DNA of 64,000 nt from Saccharothrix espanaensis DSM 44229 (GCF_000328705.1 NC_019673.1:3348001-3412000); one strand, 5' to 3'. Counted from the first letter of the stretch, positions 34,960 to 44,912 are shown. Numbers and translations: made by a program. Notes: a model not told the origin generated them from the sequence alone.

Positions 34960-35877
34960 GTGTCCGACATCGCCCTTGGTCTCGCCGCGCTCGGCCGTCC
35001 CGCCTACATCAACCTGGGACGGGAGGATGCGCTGCCGGCCCACCGCGACGTCGACGCGATGCGCGCCGCCTGCCACGAGGTGCTCGACGCCGCCTACGCG
35101 GCCGGCGTGCGGCGGGTCGACGCGGCCCGCTCCTACGGCCGGGCCGAGGAGTTCCTGGCCCAGTGGCTCGCCGAGCGCGGCCACCGCGACGTCCGGGTCT
35201 CCAGCAAGTGGGGCTACGAGTACGTCGCGGACTGGCGGCCGGACGCCGAGGTGCACGAGGTCAAGGAGCACTCCGTGGCCCGGTTCACCCGCCAGTGGGG
35301 TGAAACCGAGGCGCTGCTCGGCCACCACGTCGAGCTGTACGAGGTGCACTCGCTGACCGACGACAGCCCCCTGTTCGGCGACCTGGAGCTGCTGGCGGCG
35401 CTCGGCGCGCTGCGCGACTCCGGCGTCCGCCTGGGCTTCTCCACCTCCGGGCCGCGCCAGGCGGACACCGTGCGCCGCGCCCTGGAGCTGGAGATGGAGG
35501 GGCGGCGGCTGTTCGAGGCCGTCCAGTCCACCTGGAACGTCCTGGAGCCCTCCGCCGGCGCGGCGCTGGCGTGGGCGCACGAGACCGGCGCCGAGGTGTT
35601 CGTCAAGGAGGGGCTGGCCAACGGCCGGCTCGCGGTCGACCCGCCGGCGCGGGTCCGCGAGCTCGCCGAGAAGCACGACGTCGGCCCGGACGCGATCGCG
35701 CTCGCCGCCGTGCGCGCCCAGCCGTGGGCGGACGTGGTGCTCTCCGGCGCGGCGAGCGCCGGGCAGCTGCACGCCAACCTCAAGGCGCGCGAGGTCGACC
35801 TGGACCCCGACGAGCTCGACCTCGCCGAGGACCCGGGCGGCTACTGGGCTACTCGGGCCGCGCTGCCCTGGGCGTGA
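34960..35877 (+). CDS. Aldo/keto reductase
   Basis: 305 residues. The TIM-barrel features are: YINLGREDALP at the start, the catalytic Asp/Tyr region RRVDAARSYGRAEEFLAQWL, SSKWGYEY, the HSLTDDSPLF loop near the active site, and LGFSTSGPRQADTV. It resembles the AKR subgroup related to D-threo-aldose dehydrogenases. NADPH-dependent reduction of a carbonyl substrate is expected. The 3' end overlaps the convergent small gene by 29 bases. Leaderless start. Confidence 0.88.
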   Translation: MSDIALGLAALGRPAYINLGREDALPAHRDVDAMRAACHEVLDAAYAAGVRRVDAARSYGRAEEFLAQWLAERGHRDVRVSSKWGYEYVADWRPDAEVHEVKEHSVARFTRQWGETEALLGHHVELYEVHSLTDDSPLFGDLELLAALGALRDSGVRLGFSTSGPRQADTVRRALELEMEGRRLFEAVQSTWNVLEPSAGAALAWAHETGAEVFVKEGLANGRLAVDPPARVRELAEKHDVGPDAIALAAVRAQPWADVVLSGAASAGQLHANLKAREVDLDPDELDLAEDPGGYWATRAALPWA

Positions 35878-36145
35878 GGCGCACCGCCCCCGAGTCGAGG
35901 TCGATCGCCCGGTCGTTCGGCGGCGCGCCGTCCTCCTCCTCGTCGCGCAGCATCAGCTCGGTGCGCCGCTGGTCCATCTCGGCGAGCTTGGTGCCGTAGA
36001 GCATCAGCGTGAACTCGTCGAGGCCCGCCTGCCCGACCACGGGGTGCTCGCCCCTGCGCCGGCGGATCCACCGCAGCAGCTTCTCCCCGGTCGCCAGGGC
36101 GAACAGCAGCACGGCGAGGCCGGGGATCGACATCGCGAAGATCAT
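35849..36145 (-). CDS. Small membrane-anchored conserved protein
   Basis: 98 residues. One N-terminal membrane helix (MSIPGLAVLLFALATGEKLL) and a cytoplasmic basic stretch (RWIRRRRGEH) precede a charged domain (LDEFTLMLYGTKLAEMDQRRTELMLRDEEEDG). This matches a family of small actinobacterial proteins annotated as DUF6191, by my recollection. It starts by ATGA overlap with the NUDIX stop, so they share an mRNA. Function unknown. Confidence 0.7.
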   Translation of the reverse strand: MIFAMSIPGLAVLLFALATGEKLLRWIRRRRGEHPVVGQAGLDEFTLMLYGTKLAEMDQRRTELMLRDEEEDGAPPNDRAIDLDSGAVRLTPRAARPE

Positions 36146-36636
36146 GCCCACGAGAACCACTCCCTGATCAGGGCCCGACCGTCCGGCACCACCGGCCACT
36201 CGGGGCACTCCGCCTTCGCCCGGACTTCGGCCACGTCCACCCACTCGCCCGATGCGACCTCTTCGGGTTGCAGGGTGAACGGACCGTCGCAGCGCACCTC
36301 GTAAACGTGCGCGATGTAGCGGATGGTTCCGTCGACGAACGGTGTCTTGAAGAGGAACTTCGGCGGTTCGGTGACACCCAGCTCCTCGGCCAGCTCGCGC
36401 ACCGCGCACTCGTCCGGCGTCTCGTCCGCCGCGACGACTCCGCCGCACGTCGGGTCGTACAGGCCGGGGTAGACGTCCTTGGTGTCCGTACGACGGTGCA
36501 CGAACAGCCGCTCGCCGTCCCGTGACCGCACGACGATCACCGCGCACGCGTGCCACAGGCCCTCCGCGCGCATCCGTGCCCGCGTCGCCGAGCCCACCGG
36601 AGTGCCGTCCGGGTCCACCACCAGCACGTGCTCCAC
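36142..36636 (-). CDS. NUDIX hydrolase (YfcD/IPP-isomerase-like)
   Basis: 164 residues. The Nudix box GGVVAADETPDECAVRELAEELGV matches G-x5-E-x7-REUXEEXGU. The N-terminal EHVLVVDPDGTPVGSATRARM and LWHACAVIVVRSRDGERLFVHRR resemble the YfcD group, related to isopentenyl-diphosphate isomerase. The start GTG at 36636 has GGAGGA upstream; a longer in-frame extension to 36747 lacks such a site. It hydrolyses a nucleoside-diphosphate-linked substrate. Confidence 0.87.
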   Translation of the reverse strand: MEHVLVVDPDGTPVGSATRARMRAEGLWHACAVIVVRSRDGERLFVHRRTDTKDVYPGLYDPTCGGVVAADETPDECAVRELAEELGVTEPPKFLFKTPFVDGTIRYIAHVYEVRCDGPFTLQPEEVASGEWVDVAEVRAKAECPEWPVVPDGRALIREWFSWA

Positions 36637-36737
36637 GAGATCCTCCCCAGGTCGTATCCACCAGTGATACCTCGGGGCGACGCCCGCCGACGACTCCCGT
36701 TCATACGGTCTTGTCGTTCGCGTCATGAGGAGGAGTT

Positions 36738-39215
36738 GTGCCCACATCCCTGCGGCTCGCGGTGGCCGAGTTCCGCAACCGACCAGGCCGGGCCGTGCTG
36801 CCCGGGGTCGCCCTGGTCGTCGGCGTCGCCTGCCTGCTGGCCGCCCTGATGCTCAGCGACGCCATGGTCAAGGCCACCAACGACGGCGCTCCGGTCGTCC
36901 CGGCCGACGTGGACCTCGTGGTGCGCACGGTGCCCCTCACCGACGGGGTGCTCGACCAGGCGACCGCCGACCGGGTCGCCGCCGCGCCCGGCGTGCGCGA
37001 GGTCGTCGCGGTCAAGCGGACCGGGGTCGACCTGCTGCTCGCCGACGGCCGGGCGGACCCGCGCCGGCGCGCCGTGGCCGACGTCGAACCGGACCGGGAG
37101 GGGCTGCGCCGGGTGCCGATCCTGGAGGGCCGCTCGCCCGGCCGCGACGGCGAGATCGCCCTCGACCGGGTGACCGCCTACCAGCACGACCTGCACCCCG
37201 GCGCGTCCGTCCGGATCGCCGACGCGGCCGGCAAGCCGCTCGACGTCGTCGTCCGGGGGATCACCAAGCGCGGCGCGCAGGGTGAGCAGCCCTCGCTCGT
37301 CGTGGGGGAGGGGCTCGCCGCCAAGCTCGGCGGCGAGCCCGACCACCTGGCGCTGTACGTGCTGGGCGGTGACGCGGCGGGCGTCGCGCAGGCGGCGGGC
37401 GAGTCGCTGCGGGTCACCCCGGCGGCCGCGGTCAAGGCCGAACCGCCGTCCGACGACCTCGCCGTCGTGCTGCTGCCCTTCAGCATCCTCGCGCTCGCCA
37501 CCTCGGTGTTCGTCGCGGCGGCGACGTTCCGGGCCGTGTACGCGCAACGCCAGAAGCACACCGCCCTGATGCGCTGCCTGGGCGCGCACCGGGGGCCGCT
37601 GGTCTGGGCGAACCTGCTGGAAGCCCTGCTCACCGGCGCGGTCGCGGGCGCGGTCGGCGCGCTGCTGGGCGGCACCGTCGCGTGGCTGCTGGCCCGGCTG
37701 TTCGACTCGACCGGGCTGTCCACGATGCTCGGCGCGGTCCAGCTCGACCCGGCGCTGGTGCCCTCCGGCGGGCAGTTGCTGCTCGGTGTCGCGGTGGCCG
37801 CCCTGCTCAGCGCGTTCGCCGCGGTCCGGCCGGCGCTGGCCGCCGCGCGCATCTCGCCGCTGGCCGCGCTGCGGACCTCCGAAGGCGCCACGCCGGACAG
37901 TGCCGTGGTCCGCCGTCGACGGGTGTTCGGCCTGGTCCTGGTCGCGGCCGCGACGGGGATGGCGGCGCTCGGCGTGCTCGCCAAGGGTTCGGTCGCGGCG
38001 ATCTTCCTCATCCTGTTCTCCGGCATCACGGCCGTCTTCGGCCTGTTCGGCGTGCTCGGGCCGGTCGTGGTGCCCGCGCTCGGCCGGATCTTCGGCTCGG
38101 TGGCGAGCCGGTTCGGCGGCGCGCAGTGGAAGCTGGCCTCCGCCGAGGTGCGGCGGGTGCCGCAGCGCTCCGCGTCGGTCGCCATGCCGCTGCTGCTGGC
38201 CGCCGCCATGGTCACCTACTTCGCGGTCACCGTCGGGTCGGCGCAGAACCTGGAGGACGAGTTCAGCAACGCGCCCCGACCGGACGCGGTGGTCGCCGAC
38301 TCCGGCGGCCGTCCGCTCGACCCCGCCGCGGCGGCGGCCGTGAACCGGCCGGAGGTCGCCGGCACCGTCGTCCTGCACACCACGCGGGGCAGCCAGACCG
38401 ACAACGTCGGCGAGCGCTACACCACCCGGGTCGCCGGCGTGGACGCCGGGCGGATGCGCGACTTCCTGGCCGGGCAGTCCGTCGCCCGTCCCGACTTCGT
38501 CGACGGGACCGTGCTGCTGGAGGAGTACACCGCGCGCAACCTGGGCGCGACGGTCGGCCGGCCGGTCACGGTGGAGGGCCTGCCCGGCGGGTCGCGCACG
38601 GCGACGTTCGTCGGCACCGTCCCCGACACCCTCGTGGACAACGCGGACGTGATCCTGCCCGACACCGGGCTGGCCGCCGCGTCGAAGGTCCTGGTCTCGT
38701 TCAAGCCGGGTGCCGATCCCGCGGCGTTCCAGAGCGCCGTGCGCGCCTCCCTGGGCTCCGCGCCGACCGTCCTGGTGACGACCAAGGTCGACACGAATTC
38801 GGAGAACCAGCGCTACCTCGACCTGGGGATCATGATGCTGATGGTGCTGCTGGGGCTTTCCGTCGCGGTGGCCGTGACCGGGATCGGCACCGCGCTGACG
38901 ATCTCCGTGCAGGAACGTCGCAAGGAGATGGCGCTGCGCCGCGCGCTGGGCGTGACCAAGGGCGGCCTCCAGGGCGGGGTGATCGCCGAGGCGGTGCTGT
39001 TGTCGCTGGTGGGCGTGCTCGGCGGCGGGTTGTTCGGGTTGGTGTACGCCGAGCTGACGCTGCTGGCCTTCGGCGTCTACGCGCTGCCCGGCGCGTCGCT
39101 GGTGCCGCTGCTGGTCGGCGGGCTGGGCGTGGTCGTGCTGGCCGTGGTCGCGGCCTTCGGACCGGCCCGCGGCGCGTCCCGGATCCGGCCCGCCGCCGGC
39201 CTGGCCGCCGGGTGA
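36738..39215 (+). CDS. FtsX-like ABC transporter permease
   Basis: 825 residues. One N-terminal helix and a large outer domain (about 45-245) are followed by a three-helix FtsX domain ([21 protein letters not shown] on), a second outer domain, and a C-terminal FtsX domain ending [21 protein letters not shown]. This is the duplicated MacB/LolCE-type layout of mechanotransmission ABC systems. GAGGAGGAG precedes the GTG. No ATPase gene is adjacent, which is unusual, since these are normally coupled to one. Confidence 0.88.
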   Translation: MPTSLRLAVAEFRNRPGRAVLPGVALVVGVACLLAALMLSDAMVKATNDGAPVVPADVDLVVRTVPLTDGVLDQATADRVAAAPGVREVVAVKRTGVDLLLADGRADPRRRAVADVEPDREGLRRVPILEGRSPGRDGEIALDRVTAYQHDLHPGASVRIADAAGKPLDVVVRGITKRGAQGEQPSLVVGEGLAAKLGGEPDHLALYVLGGDAAGVAQAAGESLRVTPAAAVKAEPPSDDLAVVLLPFSILALATSVFVAAATFRAVYAQRQKHTALMRCLGAHRGPLVWANLLEALLTGAVAGAVGALLGGTVAWLLARLFDSTGLSTMLGAVQLDPALVPSGGQLLLGVAVAALLSAFAAVRPALAAARISPLAALRTSEGATPDSAVVRRRRVFGLVLVAAATGMAALGVLAKGSVAAIFLILFSGITAVFGLFGVLGPVVVPALGRIFGSVASRFGGAQWKLASAEVRRVPQRSASVAMPLLLAAAMVTYFAVTVGSAQNLEDEFSNAPRPDAVVADSGGRPLDPAAAAAVNRPEVAGTVVLHTTRGSQTDNVGERYTTRVAGVDAGRMRDFLAGQSVARPDFVDGTVLLEEYTARNLGATVGRPVTVEGLPGGSRTATFVGTVPDTLVDNADVILPDTGLAAASKVLVSFKPGADPAAFQSAVRASLGSAPTVLVTTKVDTNSENQRYLDLGIMMLMVLLGLSVAVAVTGIGTALTISVQERRKEMALRRALGVTKGGLQGGVIAEAVLLSLVGVLGGGLFGLVYAELTLLAFGVYALPGASLVPLLVGGLGVVVLAVVAAFGPARGASRIRPAAGLAAG

Positions 39216-39255
39216 AACGTGACCTGGGCCCCCGCGAAATGTCGGCCCCACGCCG

Positions 39256-39261
39256 TAGGCT
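39256..39261 (+). promoter_or_regulatory. Leaderless -10 element of dop
   Basis: TAGGCT lies seven bases before the dop ATG at 39269. Confidence 0.5.
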
Positions 39262-39268
39262 GCCAGCT

Positions 39269-40762
39269 ATGCGGCGGATCATGGGAACCGAAGTCGAGTA
39301 CGGCATCTCGGTGCCGGGTGACGCGACGGCCAACCCGGTGCTCACCTCGACACAGGTGGTGCTCGCCTACGCGGCGGCCGCCGACATACCGCGGGCCCGG
39401 CGCGCCCGCTGGGACTACGAGGTCGAATCGCCGCTGCGCGACGCGCGCGGCTTCGACCTGGGCGGGCCCGGCGGCCACCCCGGCGACAGCGACGTCGAGG
39501 ACCTGGGCGCGGCCAACGTCATCCTGACCAACGGCGCGCGGCTCTACGTCGACCACGCGCACCCGGAGTACTCCGCGCCCGAGGTCACCAACGCGCGGGA
39601 CGCGGTGATCTGGGACAAGGCGGGCGAGCGGATCATGGAGGAGGCGGCCATGCGCGCCGCCACCGTGCCCGGCCAGCCCCGGCTCCAGCTCTACAAGAAC
39701 AACGTGGACGGCAAGGGCGCCAGCTACGGCACCCACGAGAACTACCTGATGCAGCGCAGCACCCCGTTCACCGCCGTGATCTCGGGCCTGACGCCGTTCT
39801 TCGCCTCCCGCCAGGTCGTGGTGGGCTCCGGCCGGGTCGGCATCGGCCCGTCCGGCGAGGAGGCGGGCTTCCAGCTCTCCCAGCGCTCGGACTACATCGA
39901 GGTCGAGGTCGGCCTGGAGACCACGCTCAAGCGCGGCATCATCAACACCCGCGACGAGCCGCACGCCGACGCCGACAAGTACCGCCGGCTGCACGTCATC
40001 ATCGGCGACGCGAACCTGGCCGAGTACTCCACCTACCTCAAGGTCGGCACCGCCTCGCTGGTGCTGGACATGATCGAGGCCGGCCGCCGGTTCGACGACC
40101 TGCGGCTGCTCGACCCGGTCCGCGCGGTGCACCAGATCAGCCACGACCCGACGCTCAAGACCAAGGTCGAGCTGACCGGCGGCCGCAAGTTCACCGGCCT
40201 GGACATCCAGTACGCCTACCACGAGCGCGCCTCGCGGTTCGTGGAGCAGGAGGGCTACGGCGACCGAGACGTGCTGCGGGTGTGGGGCGAGGTGCTCGAC
40301 GCGCTGGCCCGCGACCCGCAGGAGTGCGCCGACCGGCTCGACTGGCCCGCCAAGCTGCGCCTGCTGGAGGGCTACCGCGCCCGCGACGGCCTGGCCTGGG
40401 GCTCGCCCCGGCTGCACCTGGTCGACCTGCAGTACTCCGACGTGCGGCTGGACAAGGGCCTGTACAACCGGCTGGTCGCCCGCGGCTCGATGAAGCGCCT
40501 GGTCAGCGAGGAGGAGGTGCGCGCCGCGGTGCTCGCGCCGCCGGAGGACACCCGCGCCTACTTCCGCGGCCGGTGCCTGGAGCGGTACCCGACCTCGGTG
40601 GCCGCCGCGTCGTGGGACTCGGTGATCTTCGACCTGGGCCGCGAGTCGCTGGTCCGGATCCCCACCCTGGAGCCCCTGCGCGGCACGAAGGCGCACGTCG
40701 GAGCGCTGCTGGAGGCCTCGGACACGGCGGAGCAACTGGTCGAGGCGCTCACCCGCGGCTGA
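39269..40762 (+). CDS. dop: Depupylase / Pup deamidase (Dop)
   Basis: 497 residues. The N-terminal metal- and ATP-binding motif [16 protein letters not shown] and the Dop-specific loop (about residue 45-80, [17 protein letters not shown]) separate it from PafA. Conserved [20 protein letters not shown] is shared with PafA and glutamine synthetase-like ligases. Dop removes Pup from lysines and, where Pup ends in Gln, deamidates it. Here Pup already ends in Glu, so only depupylation is needed. Leaderless start. First gene of the dop-pup-prcB-prcA cluster. Confidence 0.95.
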   Translation: MRRIMGTEVEYGISVPGDATANPVLTSTQVVLAYAAAADIPRARRARWDYEVESPLRDARGFDLGGPGGHPGDSDVEDLGAANVILTNGARLYVDHAHPEYSAPEVTNARDAVIWDKAGERIMEEAAMRAATVPGQPRLQLYKNNVDGKGASYGTHENYLMQRSTPFTAVISGLTPFFASRQVVVGSGRVGIGPSGEEAGFQLSQRSDYIEVEVGLETTLKRGIINTRDEPHADADKYRRLHVIIGDANLAEYSTYLKVGTASLVLDMIEAGRRFDDLRLLDPVRAVHQISHDPTLKTKVELTGGRKFTGLDIQYAYHERASRFVEQEGYGDRDVLRVWGEVLDALARDPQECADRLDWPAKLRLLEGYRARDGLAWGSPRLHLVDLQYSDVRLDKGLYNRLVARGSMKRLVSEEEVRAAVLAPPEDTRAYFRGRCLERYPTSVAAASWDSVIFDLGRESLVRIPTLEPLRGTKAHVGALLEASDTAEQLVEALTRG

Positions 40763-40847
40763 TCAACGCCACGCGAGTGGCAGGCGCAGGATGTCGTGCC
40801 CGGTGGGTAGTGTTGGACACGAGGACCGGATGAGCGGGGAGGTCGAC

Positions 40848-41042
40848 ATGGCCCAGGAACAGGTCCAGCGGCAAGGCGGCGGTGACGGCGACGACGAGGG
40901 CGACGGCGCTGCCGCCGCCGGTCAGGAACGTCGGGAGAAGCTCGGCGAGGACGTCGACGCGATCCTCGACGAGATCGACGACGTCCTGGAGGAGAACGCC
41001 GAGGACTTCGTCCGCGCGTACGTGCAAAAGGGCGGCGAGTAG
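40848..41042 (+). CDS. pup: Prokaryotic ubiquitin-like protein Pup
   Basis: 64 residues, disordered and acidic. The C-terminal half ([20 protein letters not shown]) is the Mpa-binding helix region and the protein ends VQKGGE. The terminal Glu is encoded directly, so the side-chain carboxylate that PafA joins to lysine is present without deamidation. GGGGAGG precedes the ATG. Sits between dop and prcB, 36 bases before the latter. Confidence 0.95.
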   Translation: MAQEQVQRQGGGDGDDEGDGAAAAGQERREKLGEDVDAILDEIDDVLEENAEDFVRAYVQKGGE

Positions 41043-41077
41043 CAGCCTCCGGCTGGAGTAGGGAGAAAAACGCACCT

Positions 41078-41929
41078 ATGGACTACAGCTCGACCGGGCA
41101 CTTCCCGGCCGCGTCGCTGCCCCCGGCCTACCTGCGGCCGGGGTCGTCGTCGTTCACCGATTTCCTCCGTGCCCAGGCCCCCGAGCTGCTGCCGTCCGCG
41201 CAGCGCTACCCGGAGGGCTCGGTGGTGCAGGCTCCGCACGGCACGACCGTCGTGGCGCTGACCTACAAGGGCGGTGTGGTGCTCGCCGGCGACCGGCGGG
41301 CCACCATGGGCAGCACGATCGCCCAGCGCGACATGAAGAAGGTCTTCGTCACCGACGACTACTCGGCGGTGGGCATCGCGGGCACCGCGGGCATCGCCAT
41401 CGAGATCGTCCGGCTGTTCGCGGTGGAACTCCGGCACTACGAGAAGATCGAGGGCGTCTCGCTGTCCCTGGACGGCAAGGCCAACCGGCTGTCCGCGATG
41501 ATCAAGGGCAACCTGGACGCCGCGCTCGCCGGGCTCGCCGTGGTGCCGCTGTTCGCGGGCTTCGACACCGAGGCGGTCGACCCGGACCGGGCCGGCCGGA
41601 TCGTGTCCTACGACGTGACCGGCGGCCGGTACGAGGAGTCGCTCGGCTACCAGGCCGTGGGCTCGGGCTCGCTGTTCGCGAAGTCGGCGCTCAAGAAGCT
41701 CTACAACCCGGACGCGGACGCCGACGCGGCCGTGCGGGCGGCGATCGAGTCGCTCTACGACGCGGCCGACGACGACACGGGCACCGGTGGGCCGGACATC
41801 GTCCGCAAGATCTACCCCACCGTGGTCACGATCACGGCCGCCCAGGGCGCGGTGCACCTGCCCGAGGCGCAGACGGCCGCGATCGCCGAAGCCGTGGTCG
41901 AGTCCCGCCGGTCCAGCCCCGCGGGCTGA
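41078..41929 (+). CDS. prcB: 20S proteasome beta subunit PrcB
   Basis: 283 residues. A 55-residue propeptide ends at HG, and autocleavage exposes Thr56 ([17 protein letters not shown]), the catalytic nucleophile. The Lys and Asp of the active site are in GDRRATMG and the following strands. Forms the two inner heptameric rings of the proteasome core. Cotranscribed with pup and prcA (35 bases apart). Confidence 0.96.
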   Translation: MDYSSTGHFPAASLPPAYLRPGSSSFTDFLRAQAPELLPSAQRYPEGSVVQAPHGTTVVALTYKGGVVLAGDRRATMGSTIAQRDMKKVFVTDDYSAVGIAGTAGIAIEIVRLFAVELRHYEKIEGVSLSLDGKANRLSAMIKGNLDAALAGLAVVPLFAGFDTEAVDPDRAGRIVSYDVTGGRYEESLGYQAVGSGSLFAKSALKKLYNPDADADAAVRAAIESLYDAADDDTGTGGPDIVRKIYPTVVTITAAQGAVHLPEAQTAAIAEAVVESRRSSPAG

Positions 41930-41964
41930 CTTCTCCCCACCCGCCGACACCAGGAGTCGCACAA

Positions 41965-42792
41965 GTGACGATGCCGTTGTACGCCTCACCCGAGCAGATC
42001 CTCCGGGACCGCTCGGAGTACGCCAGGAAGGGCATCGCGCGCGGCCGCAGCGTCGTCGTGCTGCGCTACGCGGATGGCGTGCTGTTCGTGGCGGAGAACC
42101 CCTCAGCGACCCTGCACAAGGTGTCGGAGATCTACGACCGCATCGGGTTCGCCGCGGTCGGCCGCTACAGCGAGTTCGAGAACCTGCGCCAGGCGGGCAT
42201 CCGGTTCGCCGACATCCGCGGCTACCAGAACGACCCGCGCGACGTGACGGGTCGTTCCCTGGCCAACGTGTACGCGCAGACCCTCGGTTCGGTGTTCAGC
42301 GAGCAGATCAAGCCGCTGGAGGTGGAGATCTGCGTCGCCGAGGTGGGCCGCGCCCCGGAGCAGGACACCCTGTACCGGCTGACCTACGACGGTTCCATCG
42401 TGGAGGAGCCGCAGTACGTCGTGATGGGCGGCCAGGCCGAGGCGACCGGCACCGCGTTGAAGGACGCCTACACCGAGAACCTGCCGCTGGTCGACGCCCT
42501 GCGGGTCGCGGTGAAGGCGCTCAGCGCGGGCAGCACCAGCACCGGCAACGGCAAGCCGGACCTGCTCGACCAGCCCAAGCTGGAGGTGGCCGTGCTGGAG
42601 CGCGACCGCCCCTACCGCGCGTTCCGGCGCATCCACGGCGCGGCGCTGACCCAGCTGCTGCCCGAACCGCCCGCCGCCGAGGCCCCGGCCGCCGACGCGC
42701 CGGCGGAAGCACCGACCGACGCCCCGGCCAAGGGCGCCGGCAAGAAGCCGGTGACGGACGTGAACCTCCCGCCGAACGACAGCGAGAAGTAG
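41965..42792 (+). CDS. prcA: 20S proteasome alpha subunit PrcA
   Basis: 275 residues. The N-terminal gate segment [20 protein letters not shown] matches actinobacterial PrcA. The core follows Ntn-hydrolase strands ([39 protein letters not shown]). The last about 50 residues are Ala/Pro-rich and acidic ([18 protein letters not shown]), a disordered tail. Forms the outer rings that dock Mpa. AGGAG precedes the GTG. Followed by a strong terminator. Confidence 0.96.
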   Translation: MTMPLYASPEQILRDRSEYARKGIARGRSVVVLRYADGVLFVAENPSATLHKVSEIYDRIGFAAVGRYSEFENLRQAGIRFADIRGYQNDPRDVTGRSLANVYAQTLGSVFSEQIKPLEVEICVAEVGRAPEQDTLYRLTYDGSIVEEPQYVVMGGQAEATGTALKDAYTENLPLVDALRVAVKALSAGSTSTGNGKPDLLDQPKLEVAVLERDRPYRAFRRIHGAALTQLLPEPPAAEAPAADAPAEAPTDAPAKGAGKKPVTDVNLPPNDSEK

Positions 42793-42806
42793 GCGTCGCG
42801 ACGCGA

Positions 42807-42835
42807 AAGGCCCCCGGTTCCGCGCCGGGGGCCTT
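42807..42835. terminator. Hairpin terminator after prcA (bidirectional)
   Basis: 11-bp perfect stem (42807-42817 with 42825-42835), 7-base loop, flanked by GAAA on the left. Separates prcA from a convergent small gene that ends 9 bases later. Confidence 0.85.
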
Positions 42836-42843
42836 CGTCGTGC

Positions 42844-43086
42844 CTAGAGGAAGATCTTGACCAGCTGGTCGCGGCCCTCGGGGTCGCGCAGCACGACCTG
42901 GTTGCCCGCGCGCAGCTCGGCGTCCACGAACTCGTAGACCAGCAGCGCCCGGTTCACCAGGTCGACCTTCTTCAGCCCGGTCCGCTCCTGCAGCTTCCCG
43001 AGCGCCTCCACCGCCTCGGCGATGAGCGCGACGTTCACCCGGTCCGCGACCGCCGGCCGCTCACTGGTCCGTTCGGTCGACGACAT
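42844..43086 (-). CDS. Ribbon-helix-helix-like small protein
   Basis: 80 residues. The central part (ADRVNVALIAEAVEALGKLQ then GLKKVDLVNRALLVYEFVD) is a one-strand, two-helix pattern like the CopG/Arc fold. The C terminus (AGNQVVLRDPEGRDQLVKIF) adds a short strand. Such proteins are usually DNA-binding dimers or antitoxins, but no toxin gene is adjacent. A GAGGAGAGGAA ribosome site is before the ATG. It lies next to the proteasome cluster. Function not known. Confidence 0.75.
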   Translation of the reverse strand: MSSTERTSERPAVADRVNVALIAEAVEALGKLQERTGLKKVDLVNRALLVYEFVDAELRAGNQVVLRDPEGRDQLVKIFL

Positions 43087-43279
43087 GCGCGTTCCTCTCC
43101 TCGACCCCGAGCCCAGTATTGCAGGGAGCGTGCGCACAAGCCACACAATCGGTGGTGAATGTGTGGCAACACCTTGCGCGCAGCACTGCCGGGGGTGCAG
43201 GATGCAGATGCCGGGCTAGCGACCAGTTGGGCGGGAATGGATGGGGGTCAATCCCCGCCCCAGTGGAAGGACGTCCGGC

Positions 43280-43597
43280 ATGAGCAGTCACGCAGGACCG
43301 GATCGGGCCGTGCCCGGATTCGGCAGCACGGAGGGTGTGGGCGACGAGCCCACGCCCGCGGCGCGGATCCGCGTGGAGAAGACCGGGTTCTCGGTGGAGG
43401 TGGCGGTACCCGCCGCCCACACGTCCCGGCTCCTCACCGTCGCGGGGTACGCGACAGCGGCGGTCGGGGTGCTGGTCGGCCCCGGTCTGACGCTGCGACT
43501 GGTCCCGCCGGAGTTCCCGGTGTGGGCGGTCGTCGGTCTGATCGCCGGGCAGTTGGCCCTGCTCGGGCTGGTCGTGCTGATCACGCGCGCGCAGTGA
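43280..43597 (+). CDS. Small membrane protein, two helices
   Basis: 105 residues, function not recognised. The first 45 residues are polar, then a strand-like segment (RIRVEKTGFSVEVAVPAAH) leads to two membrane helices (LLTVAGYATAAVGVLVGPGL and VWAVVGLIAGQLALLGLVVL). GGAAGGA lies before the ATG. Followed by a perfect 12-bp hairpin. Confidence 0.65.
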   Translation: MSSHAGPDRAVPGFGSTEGVGDEPTPAARIRVEKTGFSVEVAVPAAHTSRLLTVAGYATAAVGVLVGPGLTLRLVPPEFPVWAVVGLIAGQLALLGLVVLITRAQ

Positions 43598-43600
43598 CGA

Positions 43601-43627
43601 GAGGCCCGGCACGACGTGCCGGGCCTC
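43601..43627. terminator. Hairpin terminator
   Basis: 12-bp perfect stem (43601-43612 with 43616-43627) with a three-base loop. It separates the small membrane protein gene from the remnant on the minus strand. Confidence 0.8.
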
Positions 43628-43641
43628 CCGCACGTGCGCGG

Positions 43642-43800
43642 TCAGGCGCGGGCGAGCAGCTTGCCGGTGCGCTCGCGCACGGACGGCGTGTCGAGCCCGC
43701 GCACCACGCCCGCCGCCACGCCGTTGCCCAGCAGCAACAGCAGGGCGGTGTCCAGGGGCCCCGATGAAGATCGACTGGTCGGTCAGCCGCGCGGCCTTTC
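43642..43800 (-). pseudogene. Degraded gene remnant
   Basis: Read on the minus strand, one frame gives ARLTDQSIFIGAP and the next frame continues PLDTALLLLLGNGVAAGVV to a stop (43642-43644) after TGKLLARA. Both parts have coding-like bias but no start codon covers them and a frameshift lies between. It looks like the C-terminal end of a lost gene with one hydrophobic stretch. Origin not recognised. Confidence 0.35.
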
Positions 43801-43838
43801 GAGCCTGAATGCCGTTCGACAAGTGTCGAACCCCTGCG

Positions 43839-44726
43839 TCACAGGTCGAGTGCCCACGTCTCCTCGACCACGTCCTTGCCCCACTTGCGGACCGGCTCGC
43901 TGCGCACCGGCTCGAACCCGGCCCGCCGGTAGATGCCCCGGGCCACCTCGACCTCGGAGACCGTGGCCAGCGTCATCCGCCGGTACCCGACCCGGGTCGC
44001 GAACCGGACGCACTCCTCGACCAGCCGCTTGCCGATGCCCAGCCCGCGGGCCTGGGGTTCGACCAGCAGCAGGCGCAGCCGTGCGGTCTCGGCGTCGCCG
44101 CGCACGCAGAAGATCGAGCCGACCGGCTCGCCGTCGACCTCCGCGATCCACGCCGCTTCGCGCGTCGGGTCGTGGTCGAGCACGTAGTCCGCGACGACCC
44201 GGGCGACCAGAGCTTCGAAGTTGTCGTCGTAGGCGTACTCCTCGGCGTACCGGACGCCGTGCCGGTGGACGACCCAGCCCAGGTCGCCGGGGCGGAGCGG
44301 GCGCAGGAGGTAGGAGCGCGGGGTGTCGGTGAGGATGCGGCGGATCCGGGCCATCGCGGCGACCAGGGCTGTCCGGTCGGATGCCGGGACGCGGTCGAGC
44401 AGCGCGCCGATCGCGGCGTCCGAGCGCGTGTCGAGGTCGGCGAAGACCTGCCGGCCGTGCCCGGTCACGGTGACCACGTGCCGGCGCGCGTCGTCGGGGG
44501 AGGGGGAGCGGGTGATCAGGCCGTCGCGCTCGAAGCGGCCCAGGATCCGGCTGAGGTAGCCGGCGTCCACGCCGAGCGCGGCCTTCACGTCGGTCGTGCC
44601 GGCGACGAGTTCGAGCAGGACTCGCACCTCGGTGAGTGAGTAGGGCGAGTCGAGGTACGCGTCGTCGAGCAGCCCGATGACCCCGGTGTAGAACCGGTTG
44701 AACGCCCGCACGTCCGCGACCGACAC
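43839..44726 (-). CDS. MarR-GNAT fusion: regulator with acetyltransferase domain
   Basis: 295 residues. The N-terminal half is a MarR winged helix (LTEVRVLLELVAGTTDVKAAL, DAGYLSRILGRFERDGLI, then wing RSPSPDDARRHVVTVT). The C-terminal half (about 140-295) is a GNAT domain with acetyl-CoA loop VEPQARGLGIGKRLVEECV. Such bifunctional proteins are widespread in actinobacteria, with acetylation target usually unknown. The GTG at 44726 is preceded by GAGGGGG and by two interlocked inverted repeats, suggesting autoregulation. Confidence 0.88.
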   Translation of the reverse strand: MSVADVRAFNRFYTGVIGLLDDAYLDSPYSLTEVRVLLELVAGTTDVKAALGVDAGYLSRILGRFERDGLITRSPSPDDARRHVVTVTGHGRQVFADLDTRSDAAIGALLDRVPASDRTALVAAMARIRRILTDTPRSYLLRPLRPGDLGWVVHRHGVRYAEEYAYDDNFEALVARVVADYVLDHDPTREAAWIAEVDGEPVGSIFCVRGDAETARLRLLLVEPQARGLGIGKRLVEECVRFATRVGYRRMTLATVSEVEVARGIYRRAGFEPVRSEPVRKWGKDVVEETWALDL

Positions 44727-44737
44727 GGTTGACCCCC

Positions 44738-44762
44738 TCAACTGAATGGTTGACGGAGTCAA
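44738..44762. promoter_or_regulatory. Interlocked inverted repeats upstream of the MarR-GNAT gene
   Basis: TCAAC-N6-GTTGA (44738-44753) overlaps TTGAC-GGA-GTCAA (44750-44762). Both end within 36 bases of the start codon and share the TTGA element, a likely MarR operator. Confidence 0.6.
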
Positions 44763-44912
44763 TCATATTCACGCCGACGTGTCACGGGCGGTGTCACCCG
44801 AGCCGGCCCGAGACAGTCCCTTCCACGTCCGGTGTGCGCCACGCCGCCGCGAGCAGTGCACCGCCGACCCCGCCGGCCTTCTCCTGCTGGTGGCGGCGCG
44901 GGCGGAGGTGCG

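Noticed and set aside
36723..39251. 842-codon antisense frame over the FtsX permease gene
   Set aside because: It mirrors the permease gene; the product is Arg/Gly/His-rich with no membrane segments.
43061..43822. 253-codon minus-strand frame over the small membrane protein and remnant
   Set aside because: The product changes character along its length and is antisense to a well-started gene. Only the remnant at 43642-43800 looks derived from a gene.
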